64,000 nucleotides of DNA. Source: Streptococcus hyovaginalis DSM 12219. GTDB taxonomy: Bacteria > Bacillota > Bacilli > Lactobacillales > Streptococcaceae. Below, one piece after another: positions 16,478 to 25,049 of this stretch (the stretch's first letter is position 1; the number at the start of each line of letters is the position of its first letter). The position numbers and the translations under genes are program-made. The notes under the pieces were generated by a model. The model was not told where the DNA came from, did no database searches, and saw nothing but the letters and a program-made list of their open reading frames with translations. Location of the stretch: assembly GCF_000420785.1 (NCBI RefSeq), contig NZ_ATVP01000001.1:149922-213921 (forward strand), in the 5' to 3' direction.

Positions 16478-16747
16478 TTACGTCTGTAAAATCGAGATTT
16501 CTATGATTGCTTCCTGAATTTTTGGAGTACTCAGGTACGGATTGTTTTTTGTCCTTATGCAGTTTAGTACTCTACCAATTAACTTGCGGTCCTCGGGAAA
16601 AAACTGAGATTGGATATTATATTTTGGGTTATCTGCTTCCCATTTACGATATTTTTCGCCAATTCTTTGTGAAGCCAATTGATAAATCAACTCACAAGTT
16701 TTGAGATATGGTCGTGAATTCACACTTTTCTTTGGCATTTCACTCAT
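16478..16747 (-). CDS. Unknown 89-residue protein, coupled to res
   Basis: It starts at ATG 16747 inside the end of res (GATGAGTGA overlap), so translation is coupled. The protein is basic at the N terminus (MPKKSVNSRPYLKTCELIYQ) and helical. It stops at TAA 16478-16480, and the same frame continues without a break into the next gene (QT, stop, MNLIGGEDIS). It may be an independent small protein or the N-terminal part of a larger one. No motif identifies a function. Confidence 0.55.
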   Translation of the reverse strand: MSEMPKKSVNSRPYLKTCELIYQLASQRIGEKYRKWEADNPKYNIQSQFFPEDRKLIGRVLNCIRTKNNPYLSTPKIQEAIIEISILQT

Positions 16748-19526
16748 CCTCCTCGATTATTACATCAGTAGAAGGGGCAGCTACCATCAATAAATCTATC
16801 TGTTCATTAGGTTTCTGATAGGTCACGCCAGACATTGCCATCAATTCAGGGATAGTGTTTTGTCCGTCTTTTGCGGTAAAGAATTTCAGACCGCTAATCT
16901 TGACGTTATCGACACCATCTTCAAATTCCATCTCTGCTTGATGGTCGGTCATATAGAGCAACAAGTCCTGCTTCCATAGCTCGCTGACGAATCTATCGCC
17001 ACTCATGCCTTTTGGTTCAATGAATATTTGGAAGTAAAAGTCACTATCTTCAAGGAACAAGATGAAGTCGGGTTGGAAGCCTTGCAAGTGCATATCTACA
17101 ATTTCGCCAGCTCGATTGATCCGTGAGCCATATTGATGGAGCTTGAGCTTTTCGTTCTTAGCTGACTCACGGTGCATATTCTCGTCCATGCGGAACAAGT
17201 AAACTGCCTTGTTATATTTGGCTTTTAGCTCATTCACATGAGCTTGAATACGTGTGATGAGGTCAAATTCCAACTTGTTGACGATAGCACGGTCATAGAC
17301 ATAGAAGTCCTCAGCTATATCGTAAACTGCAACTTTTTGAGCGGTTTCATTCAAGAGGTTTACCGTGTCGTACTCAGGTACTCGCTTATTATAGTTGGTC
17401 AGATACTCGCTAATTGGATAACCAACAAATTTGTTTGTACCACGTTTCTTGACGTATCCTGACTTGAATTTGACTTCGTACTCTTTCAAGAGGTCAATGG
17501 TAACTTTCAAAATCTCATCCGTTGTAATATCAGTTGACTTGTATTCTTTTGGAACGGTCAGGAAAAGTTTCAACTTGCTTGCGTTGAGCCAATTTTCCCC
17601 ATAGATGAACTCTTTCATGGATTCAAGCAATGGCAGATACTTTTTCAAGTTGTCAAATTGATAAAACTCAAGGCGGTGAATGGCTTTCTTAATATAGCGG
17701 TCATCAAACCTATCAACATGGACTTGTTTTGTCTCAGTCAATGCGACTGTTGCTTGATATGACACCTCACGAGTACCATAATTCAAACTTCTTTGAATAT
17801 CGGTCTTGTGTGTGATTCCGTATTTCTGAATGGAGTCAAACCAGTCATCCGCCACGTCCTCAGCTTCGTTGTAGTAGATTTTTCCCGTCCTATAGGCATC
17901 AGTTTTCTTGAAAGCAGGATTGAGCTTGATTTCAATCAGTGGATTTTTCTTGTCCTGCCCCGTTGGCAAGTCCATTTGCTTCAATGAGCCTACAAGCTGT
18001 TTCAGATATTGTGGTTCATTCATCGTGTGGTAGTGCAATGTTTCCAAGAATAGTTGCTTGTTTGAAGTGTCGTTATCAAATCTACGTCGATAGCTTTTTT
18101 CGCCATCTAGTTCAAACGGATTGTATCTTGCACCACGCCCAATGAGTTGCGCTTCAACCATTGTGGCATTTTTGTTTGTCGCAGCTTCCTGTTCAATACG
18201 AACAATATCATAGAGATTGAGAACATCCCATCCCTCTGTCAGCTTTGCGACCGCAAAAACCACACGATAGAGGTTGTTTGGGCTTTCGAGCGTGTTGAGT
18301 GCCTCATACTGCCCCTTTTCAAGCATATTTCCGCTTGTGTCATTAGCATTTAACACGTTTCTCGGGTCAAAGTCTTGCTTAATATCACGGACGATTTTTG
18401 CAAGGTCATCTTCATTTTTGAGATAGTAGTTGTAAGCCAATTCCAAAGCTGAGCTGTCGTTGCTATCTAGGACTTGTTGGCGCTTGATAAATGCGAGCAA
18501 ATCCGTAACGTTGAGATTTTGAATCAGCTCATTAAAGACCTTGTTGGCTTCCAGTGATACCGCAACTTTTGCGGACTTAAACATAATCACGGGCTTAAAT
18601 GATCCTGTGACACCCTCGGCATAAGCACGGTATTTTCTAAACTGCGAAAGCAAGACCGCGTTTAGCATTTTATCTTGGTCGCTTGCGGACGTTTCAATTC
18701 GCTTAACCTGTTTGGAATAGCCATCAAACATGAATTTATTCAACGGATAGCGGTAGACCACCTTATCCCGATACTTGTTATAGATGACTTCTTTATCAAA
18801 ATCGACTGTTGCCGTAAATTCAAGGAGGAGATTCTTTTGTTCCTTATCATCACGGGCACGCAAGATTTTGTTAATGGCTGATTCCCAAGTATTTTCAGCT
18901 TCCTTCTCTGATTTGGTGCTTGCGGAATAATGGTGTGCTTCATCCGCTAAGACTGCAACAGGTTGGTTTTCATAGTCTGAAAGCCCCATAGTATTTTCTT
19001 TCAAGACAAACAGGTCATCCGATACTTTTTGAACCGAAGATAGCTTAATGTAAATGGTGTTGTCTTGTTGAATTCGTGGGAAACGTTCGACTTGCTTAAT
19101 GAAAATATGCTTGCCGTCGATTTCAATTTTGTCTTGGAACAGGTATTTTTCACTATTTTCGTTGACCAAGTTGTCCTTTGTTTTCATCAAAACTGAGTTG
19201 GTATTGACAGTAAACAAGAAGTTGCGATAGCCATGCTCTTGATAAAGGTAGAGGATAAGCCCTGCCATCAAGTCGGTTTTCCCTGAACCTGTCGCCATGT
19301 TAAAAAGCACATGTTGAGGGTTTGGCTTAATCTGTGTTTGGGTATAGTGATAGTTTCGGATGGCTTTATCCTGATAAGTACGCAAAGTATGAATTAAGTT
19401 TGCGTTGATATACTCAGGAATGATATAACCTAGGTGCTGACTGAACATGTCATTTTCTGCTCGTTCAGCCTGATCCACAAGGGGAAATTGACGAGCGTTT
19501 GCGAGTGCTTTCTTTGCTTTTGCCAT
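16740..19526 (-). CDS. res: Type III restriction enzyme, Res subunit
   Basis: Res is the ATP-dependent helicase-like nuclease that, with Mod, cuts DNA carrying unmethylated sites. The 928-residue protein has Walker A MATGSGKTDLMAGL near residues 75-88, the DEAH-type Walker B ADEAHHYS near 193-200, the late helicase motif IGRGARYNPF near 460, and a C-terminal PD-(D/E)XK nuclease: PDFILFLEDSDFYFQIFIEPKG near 825-846. The chosen ATG at 19526 overlaps the mod stop by little; GTG codons at 19538 and 19535 are upstream alternatives. The frame is intact. It is the second gene of the mod-res operon. Confidence 0.93.
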   Translation of the reverse strand: MAKAKKALANARQFPLVDQAERAENDMFSQHLGYIIPEYINANLIHTLRTYQDKAIRNYHYTQTQIKPNPQHVLFNMATGSGKTDLMAGLILYLYQEHGYRNFLFTVNTNSVLMKTKDNLVNENSEKYLFQDKIEIDGKHIFIKQVERFPRIQQDNTIYIKLSSVQKVSDDLFVLKENTMGLSDYENQPVAVLADEAHHYSASTKSEKEAENTWESAINKILRARDDKEQKNLLLEFTATVDFDKEVIYNKYRDKVVYRYPLNKFMFDGYSKQVKRIETSASDQDKMLNAVLLSQFRKYRAYAEGVTGSFKPVIMFKSAKVAVSLEANKVFNELIQNLNVTDLLAFIKRQQVLDSNDSSALELAYNYYLKNEDDLAKIVRDIKQDFDPRNVLNANDTSGNMLEKGQYEALNTLESPNNLYRVVFAVAKLTEGWDVLNLYDIVRIEQEAATNKNATMVEAQLIGRGARYNPFELDGEKSYRRRFDNDTSNKQLFLETLHYHTMNEPQYLKQLVGSLKQMDLPTGQDKKNPLIEIKLNPAFKKTDAYRTGKIYYNEAEDVADDWFDSIQKYGITHKTDIQRSLNYGTREVSYQATVALTETKQVHVDRFDDRYIKKAIHRLEFYQFDNLKKYLPLLESMKEFIYGENWLNASKLKLFLTVPKEYKSTDITTDEILKVTIDLLKEYEVKFKSGYVKKRGTNKFVGYPISEYLTNYNKRVPEYDTVNLLNETAQKVAVYDIAEDFYVYDRAIVNKLEFDLITRIQAHVNELKAKYNKAVYLFRMDENMHRESAKNEKLKLHQYGSRINRAGEIVDMHLQGFQPDFILFLEDSDFYFQIFIEPKGMSGDRFVSELWKQDLLLYMTDHQAEMEFEDGVDNVKISGLKFFTAKDGQNTIPELMAMSGVTYQKPNEQIDLLMVAAPSTDVIIEEDE

Positions 19527-19527
19527 C

Positions 19528-21540
19528 CTAGTCACCACCTACATAGAAATTCTTGTTGAAGGTATAGTCTTCATCAGAGATTAAGTCACGGACGTTCTTA
19601 TCGTCAATTTCTGAGAAGTTGTAGTAAAGCCCGTTTTTATCAAGGAGTTTCACAAGTAGGCGTTTATTTTCGTCAAACCCCTGTAACCAATCAATTTTGG
19701 ATAAATCAGCACGGAACGAAATATCGGCAGGTTCGGTCGTATCTGTTCCAGCAAGCATACGGTCGTAGACTGACTTCAATTCATCAAGGTCTTTGGCGTG
19801 GATAACGTCTTGCAAGTAACCCATATTCTTAGGAAATAGTTCAGCATAAACAAACGAACCGCCACCTTGCCAGGCGACATCCTTGGAGATTCCTGCAGTT
19901 CGGTCCCCGTTTGTGGTATTAAGGAGTCTCGTCTTTAGCACATCCTCAATGTAGTCCATTTGCTCTACAAGAATCCACTGCCGATTAATTTTATGCGCAA
20001 CTGCTCCAGTAGTACCAGAGCCAGCAAAAAAGTCCATGACTAAATCATTCTCATTACTTGTTAATTCCAAAATACGACGTACAAGTTTTTCGGGCTTTTT
20101 CCCTTTCTTAAACGATACTCCACCTTCATTGTGTAAGTCGTTAGGTAATACGTCATCCCAAATATCTGTAATGGCAGTCCCGAACGCTAATTTTCCATCA
20201 ACATCAATTAGTCGCTCTCTCATGAATAACATCGCTTTTCCGTTTTTCATGTAGTAATCATTATATCCTGGACGTTCCATGTAATACATCTTATCTGGAT
20301 TATCTTTCGATAAGTGTTTCAAAGCACGAGCTTCTTGACTTATCTGTCCCTCATCCAATGATACCCATTGAAAAACAGAATCAGCATTTTCGTAAGCAAA
20401 TTCATCTAGTTTTCTATCAAATGCCTCGCCAAGTTCTTTTTTTAACTGACTTTTCTTAATTCCCTGACTTTCTGCAAAAGCTTCAAGCAAAGGCATGAAC
20501 TCCCATGATTCGTAATGGCTACTTACATTTTTGATGAATTGATTATAACGATTATCCCTATCTTTAGCTGCAAACACTTTGTTAGGCTTCCATTGAGATT
20601 TGTTTTTTGAATATACGACTAGGTAGTCAGAGATAGTTACAACTCCAGGATTTATAACTTTTGCACCCGAAGCACTAGCTCGACGGACTGTTATGATATT
20701 TTGAAGATTTTCCTTCCCAAAGATTGAGTCTGCGAGTGTTAATAGATACCCCAACTCATTGTAATCAATAGCGATTGTTATACTACCTTGATTGCTTAGT
20801 AATTCTCTTGCAATCTCAAGTCTATTTTTCATAAACGTGAGCCAACTAGAATGCTTAAAACTGTCATTATATCCAAAACCGTCATTTCCAGTATTATAGG
20901 GTGGATCTATAAATATACTCTTCACTTTTCCGGCATAATGATTGGAGAGCGTATGCAACGCCAACAGATTATTTCCTTTGATAATCAGATTGTCTTTCTC
21001 CTTATCAAAAGAAACAATCCCTTTATCTACGCTGTCCGCCTGATTATCGCCAAAGCGTTTTACATTTACAAACACTTTCCTATCAAATAGGCGGTCAATC
21101 TCGTCTTTCTCGATAACCTCATTCAAGAAGGCATCATCGTAGCCTTCTTCGTTATTCTCCTTGGTCATGGAAGCAGTAAGCACACAATCTTTGAACGGAA
21201 AATCTAAGACAACATCTTGGCTGTCTTGTAAGAATTTTCCTTTTGAAGCCAAGCCAACACGATTTTCATATTTGGTGTAGCTTGTGTCCCAGTAATCGTT
21301 ATAGAGAACGGCTTCTTCAAGTTGTTCAATCTGAAAGAGCTTTTGCCCCGCCACTTCCTTGATGAAATGTTGCATGATGAAATCCACTTCAAACAATTTG
21401 CTCAAAAGTGCTTCATCATAATTTCGTAAATCATCAGTGAGTTTGGAACGGTTCAATTCTTCTCCGATAAAATATTTATCGCCAAAAGATACCAAAGCCG
21501 TTTTCAACTCGTCAAAAATTTTCGGTTCAATTTTTGACAT
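19528..21540 (-). CDS. mod: Type III DNA methyltransferase, Mod subunit
   Basis: Mod methylates adenine N6 in an asymmetric site and gives the system its specificity. The 670-residue protein has motif IV FIDPPYNTGND near residues 213-223 before motif I MDFFAGSGTTGAVA near 503-516, the order of beta-class methyltransferases. The region between them is the target-recognition domain, which sets the site and cannot be read by eye. AAGGAG directly abuts ATG 21549 but is nine bases from ATG 21540, so the latter was chosen. No simple-repeat tract was seen inside, so phase variation by slippage is not indicated. Confidence 0.93.
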   Translation of the reverse strand: MSKIEPKIFDELKTALVSFGDKYFIGEELNRSKLTDDLRNYDEALLSKLFEVDFIMQHFIKEVAGQKLFQIEQLEEAVLYNDYWDTSYTKYENRVGLASKGKFLQDSQDVVLDFPFKDCVLTASMTKENNEEGYDDAFLNEVIEKDEIDRLFDRKVFVNVKRFGDNQADSVDKGIVSFDKEKDNLIIKGNNLLALHTLSNHYAGKVKSIFIDPPYNTGNDGFGYNDSFKHSSWLTFMKNRLEIARELLSNQGSITIAIDYNELGYLLTLADSIFGKENLQNIITVRRASASGAKVINPGVVTISDYLVVYSKNKSQWKPNKVFAAKDRDNRYNQFIKNVSSHYESWEFMPLLEAFAESQGIKKSQLKKELGEAFDRKLDEFAYENADSVFQWVSLDEGQISQEARALKHLSKDNPDKMYYMERPGYNDYYMKNGKAMLFMRERLIDVDGKLAFGTAITDIWDDVLPNDLHNEGGVSFKKGKKPEKLVRRILELTSNENDLVMDFFAGSGTTGAVAHKINRQWILVEQMDYIEDVLKTRLLNTTNGDRTAGISKDVAWQGGGSFVYAELFPKNMGYLQDVIHAKDLDELKSVYDRMLAGTDTTEPADISFRADLSKIDWLQGFDENKRLLVKLLDKNGLYYNFSEIDDKNVRDLISDEDYTFNKNFYVGGD

Positions 21541-21572
21541 TTTGCTCATCTCCTTAATAGTTTATCTCTTAA

Positions 21573-21581
21573 ATTATAGCA
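21573..21581 (-). promoter_or_regulatory. Extended -10 promoter for mod-res
   Basis: On the minus strand TGC TATAAT lies 24 bp before the AAGGAG of mod. The -35 is weak. Confidence 0.65.
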
Positions 21582-21610
21582 TTGGATGCCTTACACGAGT
21601 TAGCAAGAAC

Positions 21611-21657
21611 CCAAAGAATCCTCTCACCGACAACCATTCAGTGAGAGGATTCTTTGG
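21611..21657. repeat. 17-bp perfect inverted repeat at the guaA-proximal end of the element
   Basis: CCAAAGAATCCTCTCAC (21611-21627) pairs perfectly with GTGAGAGGATTCTTTGG (21641-21657) over a 13-nt loop. No T run follows on either strand. It overlaps the end repeat and could be an integrase or host-factor site, or a barrier to guaA read-through. Confidence 0.65.
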
Positions 21658-21677
21658 CGACAGTTTTGGAGACAATT
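21654..21677. repeat. End repeat, guaA side
   Basis: Direct 24-bp copy of 11606-11629 with three mismatches, about 90 bp inside the guaA-proximal core site. Confidence 0.6.
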
Positions 21678-21764
21678 CAAATCATTTTGTGTCTCCGAAC
21701 GTCATCTGAGTTTTAGCTAAATGCAGTAAAATCAACGTTTCTGGTGTTATAAAGTGTCACTTCT

Positions 21765-21778
21765 TTATTCCCACTCAA
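21765..21778. repeat. guaA-proximal attachment-site core
   Basis: TTATTCCCACTCAA encodes, on the minus strand, the last residues and stop of guaA (VEWE region) and is repeated at 11530-11543. Confidence 0.85.
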
Positions 21779-23327
21779 CAGTTGCAGGTGGTTTACTTGT
21801 GATGTCATAGACGATACGGTTGACGTGGGCAACCTCATTAACAATACGAGTTGAGATTTTTTTGAGGACATCCCACGGTAGTTGGGCAAAGTCAGCAGTC
21901 ATTCCATCAATAGAAGTGATAGCGCGGATAGCAATGGTGTAGTCATAGGTACGACCATCTCCCATAACACCGACGGAACGAACGCCAGTATTGACAGTGA
22001 AATATTGCCAAACGTCACGATCTAGGCCAGCTTTGGAGATTTCTTCACGGAGAATGGCATCTGATTCACGGACGGTTTCTAGTTTTTCTTCGGTAATAGC
22101 TCCCATGACACGAATCGCAAGTCCAGGTCCTGGGAATGGCTGACGCCAAACGACTTCATCTGGCATACCAAGAGCTGATCCAAGTGCACGAACTTCATCC
22201 TTAAATAGGGTATTGAGAGGTTCAATCAATTGAAATTGCATATCCTCTGGAAGTCCACCAACGTTGTGGTGTGATTTGATGGTTTGGGCTGTCTCAGTAC
22301 CAGATTCAATGATATCGGTATAAAGCGTTCCTTGAGCTAGGAAATCAACACCTTTTAGCTTACTTGCTTCATCATCAAAGACGTAAACAAATTCGTTACC
22401 AATGATTTTACGTTTCTTCTCTGGATCTTCAACACCTGAGAGGAGATTCAGGAAACGTTTAGAGGCATCAACACGGATAATGTTGAGGCCAAATTTACCA
22501 CCAAGCATCTCCATAACTTGATCTCCTTCGTTTTTACGAAGCAATCCATGGTCAACAAAAATACAGGTCAATTGATCGCCGATAGCTTTTTGGAGGAGAA
22601 CACCGACAACAGATGAATCTACTCCACCTGAAAGACCTAAGAGGACTTTGCGATCGCCAACGGTTTTACGGATTTTTTCGACTTCAATGTCGATAAAGTT
22701 ATCCATTGACCAGTCGCCATTGGCACCACAGATTGTCATAGCAAAGTTGCGGAGGATATCGTTTCCGTATTCGGAATGACGCACTTCCGGGTGGAATTGG
22801 ATACCGTAAATGTTACGCTCAGCATTTTCCATGGCAGCATAAGGGCAATCGATGGAATCACCGACTAACTCAAAACCTTTAGGAATCTCAGTAACCGCAT
22901 CACCGTGGCTCATCAAAACAACTTGCTGCTCTGGAGTGTTAGCAAAAAGTTTGGATTGTTTTTTCAAACGAAGATAAGATTGCCCGTATTCACGATTTCC
23001 AGCATCACCAGCAGGAACGACCTTACCACCTAACTTATGTGTAATGAGTTGCATTCCGTAACAAATACCGAGAATTGGAATTCCAAGCTGGAAAATTTCC
23101 TCATCAATATCAAAGGCATTATCGGCATAGACGGAATTAGGACCGCCTGAAAGCACGATACCAATAGGATTGATTTCGCGAACTTCTTCAGCTGTGATTT
23201 TATGACTCTTCAACTCAGAAAAGACACCGAATTCACGGATGCGTCTTGCAATCAATTGATTGTACTGGCTACCATAGTCTAAAACAATAATCTTTTCAAC
23301 ATCTTTCAGTAATGAAATGTCAGTCAT
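21765..23327 (-). CDS. guaA: GMP synthase (glutamine-hydrolysing)
   Basis: GuaA converts XMP to GMP using glutamine and ATP. The 520-residue protein has an N-terminal class I amidotransferase domain with the nucleophile in GICYGMQL near residues 82-89 and QFHPEV near 175-180, then the ATP-pyrophosphatase loop [13 protein letters not shown] near 230-242 and the dimerisation domain ending KPPATVEWE. Length and motifs are complete; the element rebuilt the last codons exactly. The ATG at 23327 is preceded by AAAGG and a promoter at 23385-23412. It diverges from a GntR gene. Confidence 0.98.
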   Translation of the reverse strand: MTDISLLKDVEKIIVLDYGSQYNQLIARRIREFGVFSELKSHKITAEEVREINPIGIVLSGGPNSVYADNAFDIDEEIFQLGIPILGICYGMQLITHKLGGKVVPAGDAGNREYGQSYLRLKKQSKLFANTPEQQVVLMSHGDAVTEIPKGFELVGDSIDCPYAAMENAERNIYGIQFHPEVRHSEYGNDILRNFAMTICGANGDWSMDNFIDIEVEKIRKTVGDRKVLLGLSGGVDSSVVGVLLQKAIGDQLTCIFVDHGLLRKNEGDQVMEMLGGKFGLNIIRVDASKRFLNLLSGVEDPEKKRKIIGNEFVYVFDDEASKLKGVDFLAQGTLYTDIIESGTETAQTIKSHHNVGGLPEDMQFQLIEPLNTLFKDEVRALGSALGMPDEVVWRQPFPGPGLAIRVMGAITEEKLETVRESDAILREEISKAGLDRDVWQYFTVNTGVRSVGVMGDGRTYDYTIAIRAITSIDGMTADFAQLPWDVLKKISTRIVNEVAHVNRIVYDITSKPPATVEWE

Positions 23328-23384
23328 GATTACCTTTCTATTTTACGTCACACGGACAATAGTTAACTTATTCTAGCATAAATC

Positions 23385-23412
23385 TGTATAATTAGCATTA
23401 GGTTTCTGTCAA
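23385..23412 (-). promoter_or_regulatory. guaA promoter
   Basis: On the minus strand a consensus TTGACA (23412-23407), a 16-bp spacer and TATACA (23390-23385). The leader is about 55 nt; no purine riboswitch or PurR box was recognised. Confidence 0.7.
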
Positions 23413-23592
23413 AAATCTTTTAGGAAGATTGAGAGCGGTAATCTGATGAGATGTATTCTTTTAACCTTTTTGTGTTACACTATTGGTATAGATGTTTTCC
23501 TATAAATGATATAGCTGATACTCTTATGTTGGAAGCGTTTTTGAAAAAGATCTGATAGGGGAATGTAAAAAAGCAATTTAAGGAGCGGTTTG

Positions 23593-24291
23593 ATGACCCC
23601 AGCCTATATAAAAATTCATGATAGCATCAAAAAAAGTATTGACGAAGGGTATTGGAAGATTGGCCAACGTCTACCTAGTGAGCGTGATCTGGCAGATCAT
23701 TTCGCTGTTAGTCGTATGACGCTTAGACAGGCTGTTAGCCTTTTGGTTGACGAAGGGATTTTGGAACGTAAAGTCGGCAGTGGCACATTTGTGGCTAGTA
23801 GTAGGGTTCAAGAAAAGATGCGCGGGACCACTAGTTTTACCGAGATCATCAAGTCACAAGGGAAAATCCCATCAACTAAGCTGATTTCTTATGAACGCAG
23901 TCACCCCAATGAACAAGAAGTTCGTCATCTCAATGTGAAGCCTCATTCTTATATTATCCGAATGGAGAGGATTCGTTATGCTGATAAGGTTCCTGTACTG
24001 TTTGAAGTAACCAGTGTCCCAGAACGCTTGGTGAAAGACTTTGATCAAACAGAAATTACAGAACATTTTTTTCAAACCTTAACCAATCACGGCTATGAAA
24101 TTGGAAAAAGCCAGCAAACTATCTCAGCGACCATACCCGATTCGCAAGTGGCTGCTTATTTGGAAATGCCAGCCTCGGCGGCCATTTTGGCTTTGACGCA
24201 AGTTTCTTTTTTGACAGATGGGCGTCCTTTTGAGTATGTTCGCAGTCAATATGTCGGTGAGCGCTTTGAGTTCTACTTAGAAAACAACTAA
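23593..24291 (+). CDS. GntR-family regulator with UTRA domain (HutC type)
   Basis: A 232-residue transcription factor. Residues 5-70 form the winged helix: GQRLPSERDLADHFAVSRMT is the GntR recognition helix region, and LERKVGSGTFVA the wing. The rest is a UTRA ligand-binding domain (ERIRYADKVPVLFEVTSVP, and the closing RPFEYVRSQYVGERFEF). Such proteins sense small molecules, often sugar phosphates; the ligand here is unknown. Start ATG 23593 is eight bases after AAGGAG; an in-frame TTG precedes it. It diverges from guaA, which may or may not be its target. Confidence 0.88.
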   Translation: MTPAYIKIHDSIKKSIDEGYWKIGQRLPSERDLADHFAVSRMTLRQAVSLLVDEGILERKVGSGTFVASSRVQEKMRGTTSFTEIIKSQGKIPSTKLISYERSHPNEQEVRHLNVKPHSYIIRMERIRYADKVPVLFEVTSVPERLVKDFDQTEITEHFFQTLTNHGYEIGKSQQTISATIPDSQVAAYLEMPASAAILALTQVSFLTDGRPFEYVRSQYVGERFEFYLENN

Positions 24292-24641
24292 AGCCGCATT
24301 CGTTCATATTATTGTGACTAATATCGTGAGAGCAGCACTTCCGGTCTATGGAAGCCTATTCTAGGGAAAATGGCAAGGTTCTATCAAGGCCCTTTGTTGG
24401 CAAGTCTCATGTTCATGTTACAAAAGAAAATCTTTACCTATTGTATCGCGGTAAGTGGTAAAGGGAAGAGTCTCCTCGTTTTGCTTTAGTTCAGAAGCTA
24501 TAGGCACTTGTTTATGATCTCGTACAGAATACACCTTAAGAACTTTAACGTTCTGTTATCTTTAGCGATCAATGGTTGCTATTCGGTAGTTGTTTTCTCA
24601 CTTTAGAGATGGATTTTCTTATTTATTAACGCTGAGATTTT
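24292..24641. other. 350-bp intergenic stretch
   Basis: No gene or clear structure was seen until the ylxM promoter at its right end. Confidence 0.5.
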
Positions 24642-24650
24642 TGGTACAAT
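24642..24650 (+). promoter_or_regulatory. Extended -10 promoter immediately before ylxM
   Basis: TGG TACAAT ends 7 bp before the ylxM ATG, so transcription should start at or next to the start codon. TTATTA at 24623-24628 may act as a weak -35. Confidence 0.65.
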
Positions 24651-24657
24651 AGAGTTT

Positions 24658-24990
24658 ATGGAAATTGAAAAAACCAACCGAATGAATGCGCTTTTTGAGT
24701 TTTATGCTGCACTTTTAACGGATAAACAGATGAATTATATTGAACTCTACTATGCGGATGACTATAGTTTGGCAGAAATTGCAGAGGAATTCGGGGTCAG
24801 CCGTCAAGCGGTTTATGACAATATTAAACGCACTGAAAAAGTTTTGGAAACTTATGAGATGAAATTACATATGTATTCTGATTATATTGTGAGAAATGAG
24901 ATCTTTGACGACATTAGCAAGCGCTATACTGACGATGCTTATTTATTGGAAAAAATTGCTATTTTAAGCAGTATTGACAATAGAGATTGA
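24658..24990 (+). CDS. ylxM: YlxM/p13-like sigma-70 region 4-type DNA-binding protein
   Basis: A 110-residue helix-turn-helix protein that sits upstream of ffh in Gram-positive bacteria and is linked to the signal recognition particle pathway. [20 protein letters not shown] (near residues 35-54) is the helix-turn-helix, followed by [20 protein letters not shown]. It probably modulates SRP assembly or expression, but its role is not fully settled. No Shine-Dalgarno precedes the ATG, and the -10 box ends 7 bp upstream, so the mRNA is probably leaderless. ffh follows after 59 bp and is likely co-transcribed. Confidence 0.9.
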   Translation: MEIEKTNRMNALFEFYAALLTDKQMNYIELYYADDYSLAEIAEEFGVSRQAVYDNIKRTEKVLETYEMKLHMYSDYIVRNEIFDDISKRYTDDAYLLEKIAILSSIDNRD

Positions 24991-25049
24991 TTCATTTCTT
25001 TCGCAAACAAGAATACTGAGATTTATAAGAATGAAAGAGGAAGACTAAA

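Larger units (their letters stand above)
11530..21778. mobile_element. Integrative mobilizable element at the 3' end of guaA
   Basis: A 10.2-kb segment lies between two copies of TTATTCCCACTCAA, one of which is the last codons of guaA. guaA is a known target of tyrosine-recombinase elements using this core. Inside, all genes read away from guaA: integrase, DUF3173 excisionase-like protein, pMV158-type rep/relaxase with its nick-site hairpin, a membrane protein, a TcpA/FtsK-like coupling ATPase, a DUF961-like protein, and a Type III R-M operon as cargo. Size and content fit the rep-relaxase class of streptococcal IMEs, which depend on a helper ICE for the mating channel. rep and the membrane gene contain in-frame stops, so mobility may be lost. 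Confidence 0.85.

Noticed and set aside
19528..21540. Phase-variable mod gene (phasevarion)
   Set aside because: No simple sequence repeat tract was found in the gene or its promoter.
11530..21778. A full conjugative element (ICE)
   Set aside because: No VirB4-like ATPase, VirB6-like channel, or wall hydrolase is present; only mobilisation functions are seen.
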